Shown here piece after piece: positions 23,039 to 31,833 of a stretch of DNA of 41,205 bases (positions within the stretch are counted from its first letter, which is position 1; every line of letters starts with the position of its first letter). Location of the stretch: contig JAKEEU010000324.1 of assembly GCA_022616415.1 (NCBI GenBank), forward strand, positions 1-41,205, given 5' to 3'. The notes below the pieces were generated by a model. It ran no database searches. It was not told the origin of the DNA and saw only the letters and a program-made list of their open reading frames with translations. Made by a program: the position numbers and the translations under genes. The DNA is from Candidatus Zhuqueibacterota bacterium (GTDB lineage: Bacteria > Zhuqueibacterota > Zhuqueibacteria > Zhuqueibacterales > Zhuqueibacteraceae).

Positions 23039-24982
23039 TTATTTGCAATTGCAGCGCAACACGACGAGCGTGATGTCGTCGCTTTGTGGGGCGCCCGTTG
23101 TATGTTCTTTAACCGCGCCGGCGATAACGTCAACCATGCCGGCCGGGGTGTTGTTGAGATTGGCGCGAACGATCGCCTCGATGCGTTTTTCGCCGAACTC
23201 TTCGTTATCGACGCTCATGGCTTCGCTGACGCCGTCGGTGTACATCACCACCCAATCGCCGGACTGCAACTGGCGCGTCTCGCTTTTGTAGGGCGCGTTC
23301 GGAAACATGCCCATGAGCAGGCCGCCTTCTTGCAGCGTTTCAAAGCTGCCGTCGGCGTGAAAAAGATACGGCGGATTGTGCCCGGCGCTAATGGTGGTAA
23401 TGGCGCCGTTTTTCCGGTCAAAGATGGCGAAAAAGGCGGTGATGAACTTGTCCAGCGTGGTGTTGCTATACACGAAATTATTGATGCGGAAAACGATCGC
23501 TTCAAAAGGCACGTCGGTTGTTGTCATCGCGTGCAGCGTCGCTTGCAAATTGGACATGAGCAGCGCCGCCGGAACGCCTTTGCCGGAAACGTCGGCGATG
23601 GTGATCAGATAACGGTCGTTATCGATCGGGAAGTAGTCGTAATAATCGCCGCCGACCTGACGGGTGGGAATATTGAGCGCGGCCAGCTCGAAATCGCCGA
23701 GCAGCGGCGCCTCTTTCGGTAGTAGGCGCTGTTGAATCTCGCGCGCAATCGCCAATTCTTCCTCGAGCTTTTGTTTCTCGAGGGTTTCCTGAAAGAGCCG
23801 GGCATTTTCCAGCGAGATCACCGCCGCGTTGCAGAGCGTCGAGGAAAATTCGACGTCGTCATCGAGAAAATCGGCTTTGGTGATTTTCTCGCCGAGCAGC
23901 ACCAGGCCGCGCACGGCGTTCTGGTGCAGCATCGGCAAAATCAACATGACGCCGTGGCTCTGCAAAATTCCCCGCAGGTCGTCTTCAACGAGTTTGCCGG
24001 TCAGGATGGGTTGGCTGATTTGCTTTAAGCGATTTTTAAAGCCTTCATCTTGAAAGGCGTTCACCTCCGCCTCCCCGCGAAAGCCCTTGTTGACGCGCAA
24101 CGACAGCTCGCCGTCTTCTTTCGTAAAAATCAGGCAACGCTGCACCATCAGCTCGCCCATGAGCGCGTAAGCCAGCACGTTGACGATTTTGTCAACCTCC
24201 AGTTGCGCCGAATTGAGCTCGTTGCTGATTTCAAACAATGTGTTGAGCGCCTGATTTTTCTTGTCGAGGCGGCGATTGGCTTCGTCGCGCTGCTGATAGG
24301 CCAGCGCATTTTCAACGGCCGTGGCCGCCAGATTGGCCAGCGAGTTCAGATACTCCAAATCATTTGGCGCGTAGTTCTGCTCGTTGGATTTATTGCTGTA
24401 GACCATGATGCCCAGGCAGCGGCTGTTGGAAAGAATCGGCACAATCAAGCGCAGCCCTAATTTGGCGAGCAATGCCGCCCACGGCTCGCCTTCCAGCTCG
24501 TGCAAAAATTGGGTGGTAGGCTGCGCCAGATCGATCTCCAGCTCCTGGCCGATGTGCGTGCGCGGAATGCCTTTCAGCGTTTCGATCACAAAGCGCTTCT
24601 CGCCGCGCGCGAGCAGCACCACGCCCTTGCCGATCATCATCTTTCCCATCGGCGTGAGCAGCAGTGTATCGAGAATGTTCTTGAGCTGGAGCGAGGAGTT
24701 CAGCGCGCGGCTCACGTCGAACAGCGCTTGCAGCTCGACAATGCGCTCGTCCAATTCACGCGACAGCCGGTGGGGGACGTTGTTGCGCCGGCGGGTGCCG
24801 CCGTCGCGATAGCCGAGGTGAGACGGTCGCGTTCCCCGTACGCCGGTGCCGCGATGCATCTGGGAACGATTGATATAAGTTCGCGGGCGCACTTCAGGCG
24901 GCGCATCACCGCGGGTGAGCGCCGGAGTCCGCGCCGGTTTGCCGGTTCTCCTGCCGGCCTTCGAATCTTGATTTGAATCCAT
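23039..24982 (-). CDS. Double-GAF PP2C/SpoIIE phosphatase
   Basis: 647 residues. A basic, low-complexity N-terminus (~1-75, rich in Arg/Gly/Thr) precedes a short coiled segment (LDERIVELQALFDVSRALNS) and two GAF sensor domains (~80-225 and ~250-400), each opening with a helix ending ALFDVS or TLFEIS and closing with NAAVISLENARLF-type helices. The C-terminal PP2C (~430-645) has VGGDYYDYFPID, IADVSGKGVPAALLMS, VVMYTDGVSEAMS and SDDITLVVLR, a full set of metal ligands. The GAF ligands are unknown. No membrane segment, so cytoplasmic. Likely acts on the STAS protein at 25695-26054. Confidence 0.95.
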   Translation of the reverse strand: MDSNQDSKAGRRTGKPARTPALTRGDAPPEVRPRTYINRSQMHRGTGVRGTRPSHLGYRDGGTRRRNNVPHRLSRELDERIVELQALFDVSRALNSSLQLKNILDTLLLTPMGKMMIGKGVVLLARGEKRFVIETLKGIPRTHIGQELEIDLAQPTTQFLHELEGEPWAALLAKLGLRLIVPILSNSRCLGIMVYSNKSNEQNYAPNDLEYLNSLANLAATAVENALAYQQRDEANRRLDKKNQALNTLFEISNELNSAQLEVDKIVNVLAYALMGELMVQRCLIFTKEDGELSLRVNKGFRGEAEVNAFQDEGFKNRLKQISQPILTGKLVEDDLRGILQSHGVMLILPMLHQNAVRGLVLLGEKITKADFLDDDVEFSSTLCNAAVISLENARLFQETLEKQKLEEELAIAREIQQRLLPKEAPLLGDFELAALNIPTRQVGGDYYDYFPIDNDRYLITIADVSGKGVPAALLMSNLQATLHAMTTTDVPFEAIVFRINNFVYSNTTLDKFITAFFAIFDRKNGAITTISAGHNPPYLFHADGSFETLQEGGLLMGMFPNAPYKSETRQLQSGDWVVMYTDGVSEAMSVDNEEFGEKRIEAIVRANLNNTPAGMVDVIAGAVKEHTTGAPQSDDITLVVLRCNCK

Positions 24983-25179
24983 TTGACTTCTGCCAATTTT
25001 AAGAATGAATTGAGAGGGAAGTAAATTAACTATTCAGCCGATGTGGCATTGCGCGCGCAGCCCATGGCCGCCGGCGAAAAATTTTCGCGCCTGAGAGCTT
25101 GATCAGGATTTTTTATGCCGTTTGGAATGACGGCTTTTCCCTGCCACGGACTGAATAATTGCGGAAGAAAAATTTGAAG

Positions 25180-25656
<477 letters not shown>

Positions 25657-25694
25657 TCCGTCACCACCTTCCTTAAGTCTTGTGATGAGCCAAA

Positions 25695-26054
25695 TTATCG
25701 GGATTTGGCATGAGAGAAACTGCCTACGGCCAGACCTTCATCTTCTCGAATCTCGAACAGCGTCGGAAAGCCGAGCAAGTCGAAGACACGATAGATCTTT
25801 TGGCTCATGTTGGTCAGCTTGATGTCACCCCCGCCGCCGCGAACTTCTTCGATGAATCCCATGAACACGCCCAAGCCGGCGCTGCTGATATAGGAGAGAT
25901 CTTTGAAGTTCACCACGATATTGACCCGTTTTTCGTCGATCAGTTTTTGCAAAGCCGACTCTAAATCCGGCGCGGTATGAGCATCAAGATAACCCTTGAG
26001 GCGCAGAACCGAAATTGCGCCATTGTCGGCGCGCGCCACCTCAAACCCATTCAT
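25695..26054 (-). CDS. STAS anti-sigma factor antagonist (RsbV-like)
   Basis: A 119-residue single STAS domain, MNGFEVARADNGAISVLRLK start, with the phosphorylation-site loop KDLSYISSAGLGVFMGFIEE and the C-terminal helix YRVFDLLGFPTLFEIREDE. AGGAGG seven bases upstream of the ATG is the best ribosome site in this cluster. Directly followed by the RsbW-like kinase, the classical antagonist-kinase order. It is the presumed common substrate of the four PP2C phosphatases in the window (inference). Confidence 0.93.
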   Translation of the reverse strand: MNGFEVARADNGAISVLRLKGYLDAHTAPDLESALQKLIDEKRVNIVVNFKDLSYISSAGLGVFMGFIEEVRGGGGDIKLTNMSQKIYRVFDLLGFPTLFEIREDEGLAVGSFSHAKSR

Positions 26055-26277
26055 GCAAGAACCTCCTCAAATATAGGCTGAAATTTTTCCTGGCTAAGTG
26101 GTTGTGAAGCTTTGTTGAGCCGTTTGGATATATTTGTAGACGATGGCTGCTATCAGCTTCTTGGTCTATTATTCCAAATAAATTCGTTAAATTTTCCTCG
26201 GCAACGTCCTCGTAACACCGTCTTACAGACACAGTCCGCGCCTAACGGCGTACAAACCGCGTTGGCCTGTGGCCGGA

Positions 26278-26302
26278 GGCAACGCCCGTCTGGCGTTGTG
26301 CC
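26278..26302. repeat. GC-rich hairpin in a 314-base gap
   Basis: GGCAACGCC (26278-26286) pairs with GGCGTTGTGCC (26292-26302). It is flanked by a smaller CGCC-TAA-CGGCG palindrome near 26240. There is no T run on the minus strand, so it is not a convincing terminator for xisI. The rest of 26055-26368 holds the AGGAGG leader of the STAS gene and no ORF I can support. Confidence 0.45.
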
Positions 26303-26368
26303 CTGGGGTGGGCTTTTCCGATGTGATACATAAATATACGCAATTCTGGCAAAAATCCAAATGTTTTT

Positions 26369-26710
26369 TTAAGCAACCGCGAACTCCGTCATGGAACGTA
26401 TTTCAGGCTCGTGAAAGGCCAGGACAATATCATCCTTTGGAACTCCGGCCTTGACCAGTTCTGTAGCAATGCCGTCTTCCGTCCAATCTTGTTCTATCCA
26501 AATCTTGCCGTTGTGCAAACGGACATGGAGAGTCGTTCCATAAACGCGATTTTGAGGAGACCAACCGATTTGTAACCAAAGATACTCATCACGGTCGTCA
26601 TCAAAAATGAGACGTGTCTCCATGCCAGGCTCTAACTGGCGTGAAACCCATTCAGCGTATTTAGATAGCAAGTCTTTAATTAATTGGCGATATTTAGCGG
26701 TTTTGTCCAT
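26369..26710 (-). CDS. xisI: XisI family protein
   Basis: A 113-residue protein matching XisI along its whole length: YRQLIKDLLSKYAEW start, the QIGWSPQNRVYGTTLHVRL core, the hallmark NGKIWIEQDWTEDGIATELV and the tail GVPKDDIVLAFHEPEIRSMT. XisI was named for control of fdxN-element excision in heterocyst-forming cyanobacteria, where it works with XisH. Here no excision element or recombinase is visible. It overlaps the upstream xisH gene by 31 bases in another frame, so the two are surely cotranscribed. Molecular activity is unknown. Confidence 0.93.
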   Translation of the reverse strand: MDKTAKYRQLIKDLLSKYAEWVSRQLEPGMETRLIFDDDRDEYLWLQIGWSPQNRVYGTTLHVRLHNGKIWIEQDWTEDGIATELVKAGVPKDDIVLAFHEPEIRSMTEFAVA

Positions 26711-27114
26711 TTGACAATCTCCTCCTTTTCGACATTGACAATGATTAGAGGCAATTGATAACGTTGTACAATGAATTGAATCGCTTTTTGTGTAAAAAAA
26801 CGATCATAAATTTTTTGGCTAATAGCTAAATAAAGTTTGCGATCGGGCTCCAAGACTTCCAAAAAGCCTAGATACAGGTTATATTGACCCAGAGCCGTTT
26901 TTATATCTTGAATAAAAGAATGGCTCACGAAACTTTTGATTTCCACAACGATCTTAGTGCCTGCCAATTCTGCCGCAATCGCGCGTTCTGCCCCAAGATC
27001 AGCATGGAGCGTAACTTCTTCATATTTGATTACGTAAGGGTCGTGCGTGATCGTCCAACCATCTTTGATCAGCGCGTTTTTTACGGCGTCGTGGATGAGA
27101 TCTGCAGCAGCCAT
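26680..27114 (-). CDS. xisH: XisH family protein, probable nuclease fold
   Basis: A 144-residue XisH protein. Early HDAVKNALIKDGWTITHDPY and the pattern HADLGAERAIAAE...KIVVEIKSF place Asp39, Glu58 and Lys60 as a D...ExK site, the PD-(D/E)XK nuclease signature; the family is known to be related to this fold. The C-terminal half (GQYNLYLGFLEVLEPDRKLY; PLIIVNVEKEEIVKW) is typical. It is first in the xisHI pair, with a good promoter at 27155-27184. XisH/XisI pairs occur mainly in cyanobacteria, suggesting transfer. A toxin-antitoxin-like or DNA-processing role is an inference. Confidence 0.93.
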   Translation of the reverse strand: MAAADLIHDAVKNALIKDGWTITHDPYVIKYEEVTLHADLGAERAIAAELAGTKIVVEIKSFVSHSFIQDIKTALGQYNLYLGFLEVLEPDRKLYLAISQKIYDRFFTQKAIQFIVQRYQLPLIIVNVEKEEIVKWTKPLNIAN

Positions 27115-27154
27115 AAATTAAGTAAGCTTGTTCAACCCTGCTGTTTTCTAATTT

Positions 27155-27184
27155 ATAATATAGCACAAATTCCGAATCTTGCAA
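27155..27184 (-). promoter_or_regulatory. Promoter of xisHI
   Basis: On the minus strand TTGCAA (27184-27179), 18 bases, TATTAT (27160-27155), about 40 bases before the xisH ATG. It lies in the 91-base spacer after the phosphatase gene at 27206-29413. Confidence 0.5.
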
Positions 27185-27205
27185 ACATTGTTTTCGATAA
27201 TCACG

Positions 27206-29413
27206 TCACTTAATTTTCAAGACCACCACCGTATAATCATCATGCGATTTCGCCTGCCCCACGAAACGGCGCACGGCCTCGACGATGGCCTGAAGAATCT
27301 CTTGGCTATTTTTACCTTCCAGCATGGCGGCCAGTTCCACCAATCGCGACTCTTCGAATTCGCGGGATTGCTCGTTCATCGCTTCGGTCACGCCGTCGGT
27401 ATAAAAAATCAACACGTCGTCGCGCTGCAATTGAATGCGGTCTTCAGTAATCATCTTGTCGAAGAGCTCGCCGTTGTCGAGGCCGAGCGCGATGCCGTCC
27501 GGCTGCAAGACGCGCGGCGGCTCGTGGGCGTGCACGAAAATGATCGGGCAGTGTCCGGCGCGGCTGTACAGCATCTCCTGGCGCTCGTAATCGATCTGCG
27601 CGTAAATCAAGCTGACGAACGCCGAGCTTTCGATGCTGCGATAGAGCGCGGCGTTGGCGTGAATCAGGATCTCGCGCGGCGAGTGATAAATGCGGCTGTA
27701 TGATTCAATGATGCCTTTCATTTCGGCCATGTGAAACGCCGCGGCCGGGCCTTTGCCGGAAACGTCGCCGATGACGACGCCCAAGCGGCCGGGATATTCA
27801 AAGAAATCGTGGTAATCCCCGCCCACTTCATTGGCCGTGATGGCAATGGCCGCGACTTCGAGGCTCGGCAAGACCGGCATGCGCTTGGGAAGCAATTTCA
27901 TTTGCGCGTCGTGCGCCACGCGCAGCTCTTGCGCCAGCCGTTCCTTTTCGAGGGACTCCTGCCACAAACGCGCATTGTCAATGGCAACGGCCGCCTGATT
28001 GGCAAAGGCCTGCAGCATGTCGCGGTCGAATTGATCGAAGCTCCACGGGTCGCGCTTGGCGGAGAAGAGCACCCCCAACGGCCGGCCCTTCGAGAGCAAC
28101 GGCACGCCGATCAACGCGGCAATATTGCCTTTCCATTTTCTTAAATAGGCCGTGCGCTCGTCGGCTTCGATTTCGTTCACGAGAATCGGCTGGCGATGCT
28201 GGAAAATCCAGCCGGTGATCCCATGCTTGAGATCGAGATCGAGCGCCGCGCTTTCCTCTTCAGTGAGATTGATCGCGCCGGCGAGCTGCAGCTTGCCGCT
28301 TTTCTCGTCGAGCAATTCCAGCCACACCGCTTCGGCTTTGGTGACCTGCATGGCCTTTTCTGTGATCAGGCGCACGAGGTTGTCAAGTTCCAATTCGGAA
28401 ATGATGCTGCTGCTCAACTCGCGCAGCGTTTGAATCTCGCGCATTTTCTCGTCAAACAAGCCGGCGGTGGGCAGTTGCAAGAGCAGCGTGAAGAGTGTCA
28501 TGCCGCAGTAGATCGCAAAAAAAAGAAACGACGTCGAAACGAAGGAACTGAGCGCAATGCTGTATTCGGCGTAACGGTCGTTGCCAACCTCGCGCAACGT
28601 CGCAATCGTCAGCGCCAGCGCCACCGCGCTGAGCCAAAAGGTCGCCCATTTTTGCCGGCGATTCAGATGGCGAATCCAGGTGTGGCGTGAGCCGTTCAGC
28701 ACCATAAAAAAGATCAAAATGAAAGCCAGGTTTTTGGCAATGGCGCCGCCGCTAAAGAAGTTCCCGAAGTTGATGCCGGCCACAATCCGATAGCCGATGT
28801 AAATGCCGCCGGCGATGACGAGCAGATAAAAAATTCGCGCCGTGTCGCGCTTGCTCTTGTAATAAATCAGGCTCCGCACTTGCGGCCACAACGCCAGCGT
28901 CAAAGAGGCCACCAACAAGCTGGCCACCGTGGTTGTGAAGAACAGGCGGGAAGAGTCAAAGAGCAGATTATCCGCATCATTTAGATTGCCAACGACTTTG
29001 GCCATGCCGATGAGAATGGTGATGGCGACGATGCCCCAAAACACGTGCGAGAGCGCGCGGGTGACGTTGCGTTTTTCGACGAGGCGACTGGCGGCCAGCG
29101 AGGGCAGCAGCAGGGCCATGCCCGCCACCAGCAGAAAATCGCGCAGACGATAGATAAACGGCGGAAATTTGCCGACGACGAAAAACGCGCTGTCGAGTAA
29201 AAAAATCGACACCGCCGCGACACCAAAAACCAACAACGCAAAAGGGAGCGGCACCGGCCGTCGCAGGCGCCGCCATAATCTGCGTAAAAGACTTAGGGAT
29301 AGCTCACGCGTATCGCTTTTGCGTGTATGCGGCGAAGGCGACCCGCCGGCCAGCACAATGGTTTGGGTCGAAGTTTGCGTCGAGGTGCTTTCGGCTTTTT
29401 TTCGTTTGGGCAT
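27206..29413 (-). CDS. Membrane-GAF-PP2C/SpoIIE phosphatase
   Basis: 735 residues. A basic Thr/Ser-rich N-tail (MPKRKKAESTSTQTSTQT) is followed by about eight membrane helices (residues ~55-320; e.g. LPFALLVFGVAAVSIFLLDS and FLLVAGMALLLPSLAA). A signalling coiled coil (MREIQTLRELSSSIISELEL) leads to a GAF domain (~345-490, ending FANQAAVAIDNARLW). The PP2C domain (~530-735) has VGGDYHDFFEY, IGDVSGKGPAAAFHMAE, LIFYTDGVTEAMN and HDDYTVVVLK. Its N-terminal coding region begins within 40 bases of a truncated kinase remnant on the same strand. Likely a membrane sensor acting on the same STAS antagonist as the other phosphatases (inference). Confidence 0.93.
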   Translation of the reverse strand: MPKRKKAESTSTQTSTQTIVLAGGSPSPHTRKSDTRELSLSLLRRLWRRLRRPVPLPFALLVFGVAAVSIFLLDSAFFVVGKFPPFIYRLRDFLLVAGMALLLPSLAASRLVEKRNVTRALSHVFWGIVAITILIGMAKVVGNLNDADNLLFDSSRLFFTTTVASLLVASLTLALWPQVRSLIYYKSKRDTARIFYLLVIAGGIYIGYRIVAGINFGNFFSGGAIAKNLAFILIFFMVLNGSRHTWIRHLNRRQKWATFWLSAVALALTIATLREVGNDRYAEYSIALSSFVSTSFLFFAIYCGMTLFTLLLQLPTAGLFDEKMREIQTLRELSSSIISELELDNLVRLITEKAMQVTKAEAVWLELLDEKSGKLQLAGAINLTEEESAALDLDLKHGITGWIFQHRQPILVNEIEADERTAYLRKWKGNIAALIGVPLLSKGRPLGVLFSAKRDPWSFDQFDRDMLQAFANQAAVAIDNARLWQESLEKERLAQELRVAHDAQMKLLPKRMPVLPSLEVAAIAITANEVGGDYHDFFEYPGRLGVVIGDVSGKGPAAAFHMAEMKGIIESYSRIYHSPREILIHANAALYRSIESSAFVSLIYAQIDYERQEMLYSRAGHCPIIFVHAHEPPRVLQPDGIALGLDNGELFDKMITEDRIQLQRDDVLIFYTDGVTEAMNEQSREFEESRLVELAAMLEGKNSQEILQAIVEAVRRFVGQAKSHDDYTVVVLKIK

Positions 29414-29450
29414 AAATTTTAACACTGAACTTAGGGACGAACGCGGACAT

Positions 29451-29570
29451 TACGAATTTGATCGCGACGAGACGCTTGAGCCTGATGTCCTCGGCCTTGT
29501 AGACGACGCCCATGCCGCCTTCGCCGGGCTTGGCGAGGATTTTGTAGTGAGAAATGGTTTGGCCGATCAT
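29451..29570 (-). pseudogene. Ser/Thr protein kinase N-terminal remnant
   Basis: An ORF starting MIGQTISHYKILAKPGEGGM then GVVYKAEDIRLKRLVAIKFV carries the glycine-rich loop GEGGMGVVYKA and the VAIK lysine of bacterial Hanks-type kinases. After about 40 residues homology stops and the frame runs into unrelated sequence overlapping the next gene's start. The N-lobe is incomplete and there is no catalytic loop, so it cannot be a kinase. Proline in AKPGEGG (usually LGEGG) suggests drift. The junction lies at ~29450, immediately before the membrane-GAF-PP2C gene at 29413. Confidence 0.75.
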
Positions 29571-29738
29571 AGCTTCTTCAGCCTCGGAATTTTTGTAAAA
29601 AACTTACTCTTGCTTTTGACCATGTTTTTTCGTAATATTATTCATTAACGTATCCTAAGCTATGAGAAAATTTGCAAATTTTTTTGAGATGCGCAAAACA
29701 TGCAAAACATTGCTGATCAAACAAAATCAAGGGGAATC

Positions 29739-29957
29739 ATGGTCAACGATCAAGCTATTCGTTTATACAAGGAAATTGCCGCGTTGAGCATGCAACAACA
29801 ATTGTACATTTTGAACCGTCTATTCATGGACACATTGCGCGTCTTATCTGGCGAGCGCCATCTCGACATCAACGGCCTTCGTGGTCTTGGCAAAGAGATT
29901 TGGCAAGGCCTTGACGCGCAAGAATATGTTAATCGGGAGCGGGATTCGTGGGCATAG
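29739..29957 (+). CDS. Probable antitoxin of the PIN pair
   Basis: A 72-residue acidic/helical protein, MVNDQAIRLYKEIAALSMQQ start, ending YVNRERDSWA. It has no recognised domain name, but size, position and the 10-base overlap with the PIN toxin mark it as the antitoxin. AAGGGGA sits 3 bases upstream of the chosen ATG; an in-frame ATG at 29700 is less likely. The tail (WQGLDAQEYVNRERDSWA) resembles the toxin-wrapping ends of VapB-like proteins. Confidence 0.7.
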   Translation: MVNDQAIRLYKEIAALSMQQQLYILNRLFMDTLRVLSGERHLDINGLRGLGKEIWQGLDAQEYVNRERDSWA

Positions 29958-30415
29958 AACAAGTTTTGAATTTGCACACGCACTGGGTGATTGATACCGC
30001 TCCGATCATTTATTATATCGAGGAGCATCCGAAGTATTTGCCCCTCGCGGATCGGGTTTTCCCCAGACTCAGCAGTGCCAGCAACAGCATCTATGCCTTT
30101 TCATCTATTCTCACTTTGACCGAGGTGCTTCCTCACCCCTTGCGTCAAAACAATCATGACCTCGCTAAACGTTATCGGGATTTTCTTCTGCACTCGCGAA
30201 ATTTCGTTTTGTTTCCCGTTGATGAAATCATTGCCGAGCGCCCCGCAGAAATTCGGGCGCAATACCAGTACCGGACGCCCGATGCCATACAACTGGCGAC
30301 GGGGATGGAACACAATGCAACTCTGTTTATCACAAATGACAAGCGCCTGAAGAATTTCCCAGATTTAACCATTCTGGTCTTAGATGATTTTCTGGGCCAA
30401 ACGCCAACTCCGTAG
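29948..30415 (+). CDS. PIN-domain VapC-like toxin
   Basis: A 155-residue PIN nuclease with the conserved acids Asp16 (WVIDTAPIIYYIE), Glu59 (SILTLTEVLPHP), Asp112 (RTPDAIQLATGM) and the TNDKRL motif at ~129-134. It begins with GTG inside the antitoxin gene. The order antitoxin-toxin is the normal VapBC arrangement, unlike the PIN pair at 20442-21232. The RTPDAIQLAT motif is typical of VapC toxins that cut tRNA or rRNA, though the target cannot be inferred. Confidence 0.9.
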   Translation: MGIEQVLNLHTHWVIDTAPIIYYIEEHPKYLPLADRVFPRLSSASNSIYAFSSILTLTEVLPHPLRQNNHDLAKRYRDFLLHSRNFVLFPVDEIIAERPAEIRAQYQYRTPDAIQLATGMEHNATLFITNDKRLKNFPDLTILVLDDFLGQTPTP

Positions 30416-30470
30416 TCCGCTTTGCACTCTGACTTTTCTCTATGCTTTTCGCCCTTCTTCAACCCTCGCC

Positions 30471-30572
30471 TCACCACCATTGCTCCAACAGTGCCTTCGC
30501 TACTTGCAGATCTGCCGTGTCAAAGCCTTCGATGAACCAATTGTATCTCACATTCAAATTCGGAGCTTGCCT
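30471..30572 (-). pseudogene. C-terminal remnant of a cyclase/TPR-type signalling protein
   Basis: About 33 codons ending NVRYNWFIEGFDTADLQVAK ALLEQWW and a stop. The pattern Y-x-W-F-T/I-E-G-F-D-T-x-D-L-x-x-A-K-x-L-L is, to my knowledge, the closing motif of large adenylate/guanylate cyclase, AAA and TPR proteins. The homologous frame stops exactly where the ATPase gene ends (30572), so the rest of the parent gene was replaced or deleted there. Together with 29451-29570 it marks repeated loss of signalling genes. The remaining gap to 30416 holds nothing I can support. Confidence 0.5.
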
Positions 30573-31711
30573 CATATAAGCTTTTGCAGCCATCTTTTGA
30601 AAAATACGTCGCTCAAAGCAATCAACCCATTTTCGCGCTCGACGAGACTTTTTTCGATCAGCACGGTGAGCGCTTTTTGCACGGAAGAGGCTGCGCCCAA
30701 ACCGTGTTCCATGAGAAAGCGTTGAGAGAAAATCTTTTGCTGTTTTGGCTCGGAGGCGTTGGCAAGAGCCAGAAGCAGCGCCTTTTGTTTGCGGGTTAAG
30801 CCGTCCCACAGGGCGAGATACAGGGAACGTTCACGTTCGAGGACACCGTCTACAGCGTTGGCAATATCTCTTTCGTCGATTTCAGGCTTATCGATGCAGT
30901 CATCCCAGAGCACGTGACAAAGCAATTGCACGTAATAAGGATGACATTCGGCGATTTCGACGATTCGTGCCGCAATTTTTTTTGAAATTCTAATCTCGCC
31001 CTGGCGAAATTTTGACAGAATGAATGGCACCAACTCTTCTTGCGGAATCCTTTTCAGCGGCAGATGTTTTCCGCTCTTATAAAAAGGGCGATTGGGATCG
31101 GTAAACATCGGTTCCAGCAAGTGCCGTTTGCTGCCGAGAAAAACGTAACTGACGTTGCGATGGCTTTGAAAAGCCGATCGCATCGCCTTTTCGATTTCGT
31201 CGTCTTCGTACTGTAAAATCTCCTGAATCTCGTCGAGCACGACCACCGCATTCATGCCGTGCTGATCCGCATATTTTTTGACCGCTGCCAGCAAGTCGTT
31301 GAGATAGAGGGAGGCGCGTTTCGTCCGGTCGTAGTCGAATTCGAACTCCGGCGTGCCCGCCTCGCCCTTGATGACGATCTTCGGGATAAGACGCGGAAAC
31401 AGCTCTTTCAAGGTCTTGAGCTTTGCCTCCACTTTGCCGGTTAGCGCCTTGGCGATGGCGGTGGCGTAAAGCTCGAGAAACTTTTGCTTGGAAACGGCGG
31501 GATAGAGATCGACGTAAACCGAAACCGTGCGCTTGTTGTCCAATTTTTTCATCACCTGCTTGATGAGCGAAGTTTTGCCGTACCGGCGGGGCGAAAAAAT
31601 GATCACGTTCACGCCGTTGTCGATATCGCGAATCAGCTCCGTGATCTCGCTCTGCCGGTTACAAAAAGCTTCGTCGGCCGCTTCTTCGCCATAGACGAAA
31701 GGGTTGCGCAT
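30572..31711 (-). CDS. P-loop ATPase (ATPase_2 family)
   Basis: A 379-residue STAND-like ATPase of the archaeal-type ATPase_2 family. Start MRNPFVYGEEAADEAFCNRQ; the P-loop SPRRYGKTSLIKQV; Walker B AVVVLDEIQEILQY; a sensor region FLGSKRHLLEPMFTDPNRPF; and a C-terminal winged helix ending DVFFKRWLQKLI. Ten upstream codons are excluded because this Met begins the conserved family N-terminus. Proteins of this family are common near mobile and toxin genes but their function is mostly unknown. It abuts the cyclase-type remnant and lies between the PIN pair and the restriction system. Confidence 0.87.
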   Translation of the reverse strand: MRNPFVYGEEAADEAFCNRQSEITELIRDIDNGVNVIIFSPRRYGKTSLIKQVMKKLDNKRTVSVYVDLYPAVSKQKFLELYATAIAKALTGKVEAKLKTLKELFPRLIPKIVIKGEAGTPEFEFDYDRTKRASLYLNDLLAAVKKYADQHGMNAVVVLDEIQEILQYEDDEIEKAMRSAFQSHRNVSYVFLGSKRHLLEPMFTDPNRPFYKSGKHLPLKRIPQEELVPFILSKFRQGEIRISKKIAARIVEIAECHPYYVQLLCHVLWDDCIDKPEIDERDIANAVDGVLERERSLYLALWDGLTRKQKALLLALANASEPKQQKIFSQRFLMEHGLGAASSVQKALTVLIEKSLVERENGLIALSDVFFKRWLQKLI

Positions 31712-31833
31712 AAAAACTCTTTGAGCAGTCAAATTATCCAATTAGCGTAATGCCAATCAGATAAAATATGCATTCGTATTAAAATCAAAGCAATTTTATT
31801 TCGCGGATAATTGCGACTAAAGTGTTTGTTACC

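Noticed and set aside
26278..26302. Terminator after xisI
   Set aside because: The hairpin lacks a T run on the minus strand and lies 67 bases beyond the stop.
29304..29450. Continuation of the kinase-remnant frame
   Set aside because: After VAIKF the frame reads sequence belonging to the phosphatase start in another frame and no longer matches a kinase.
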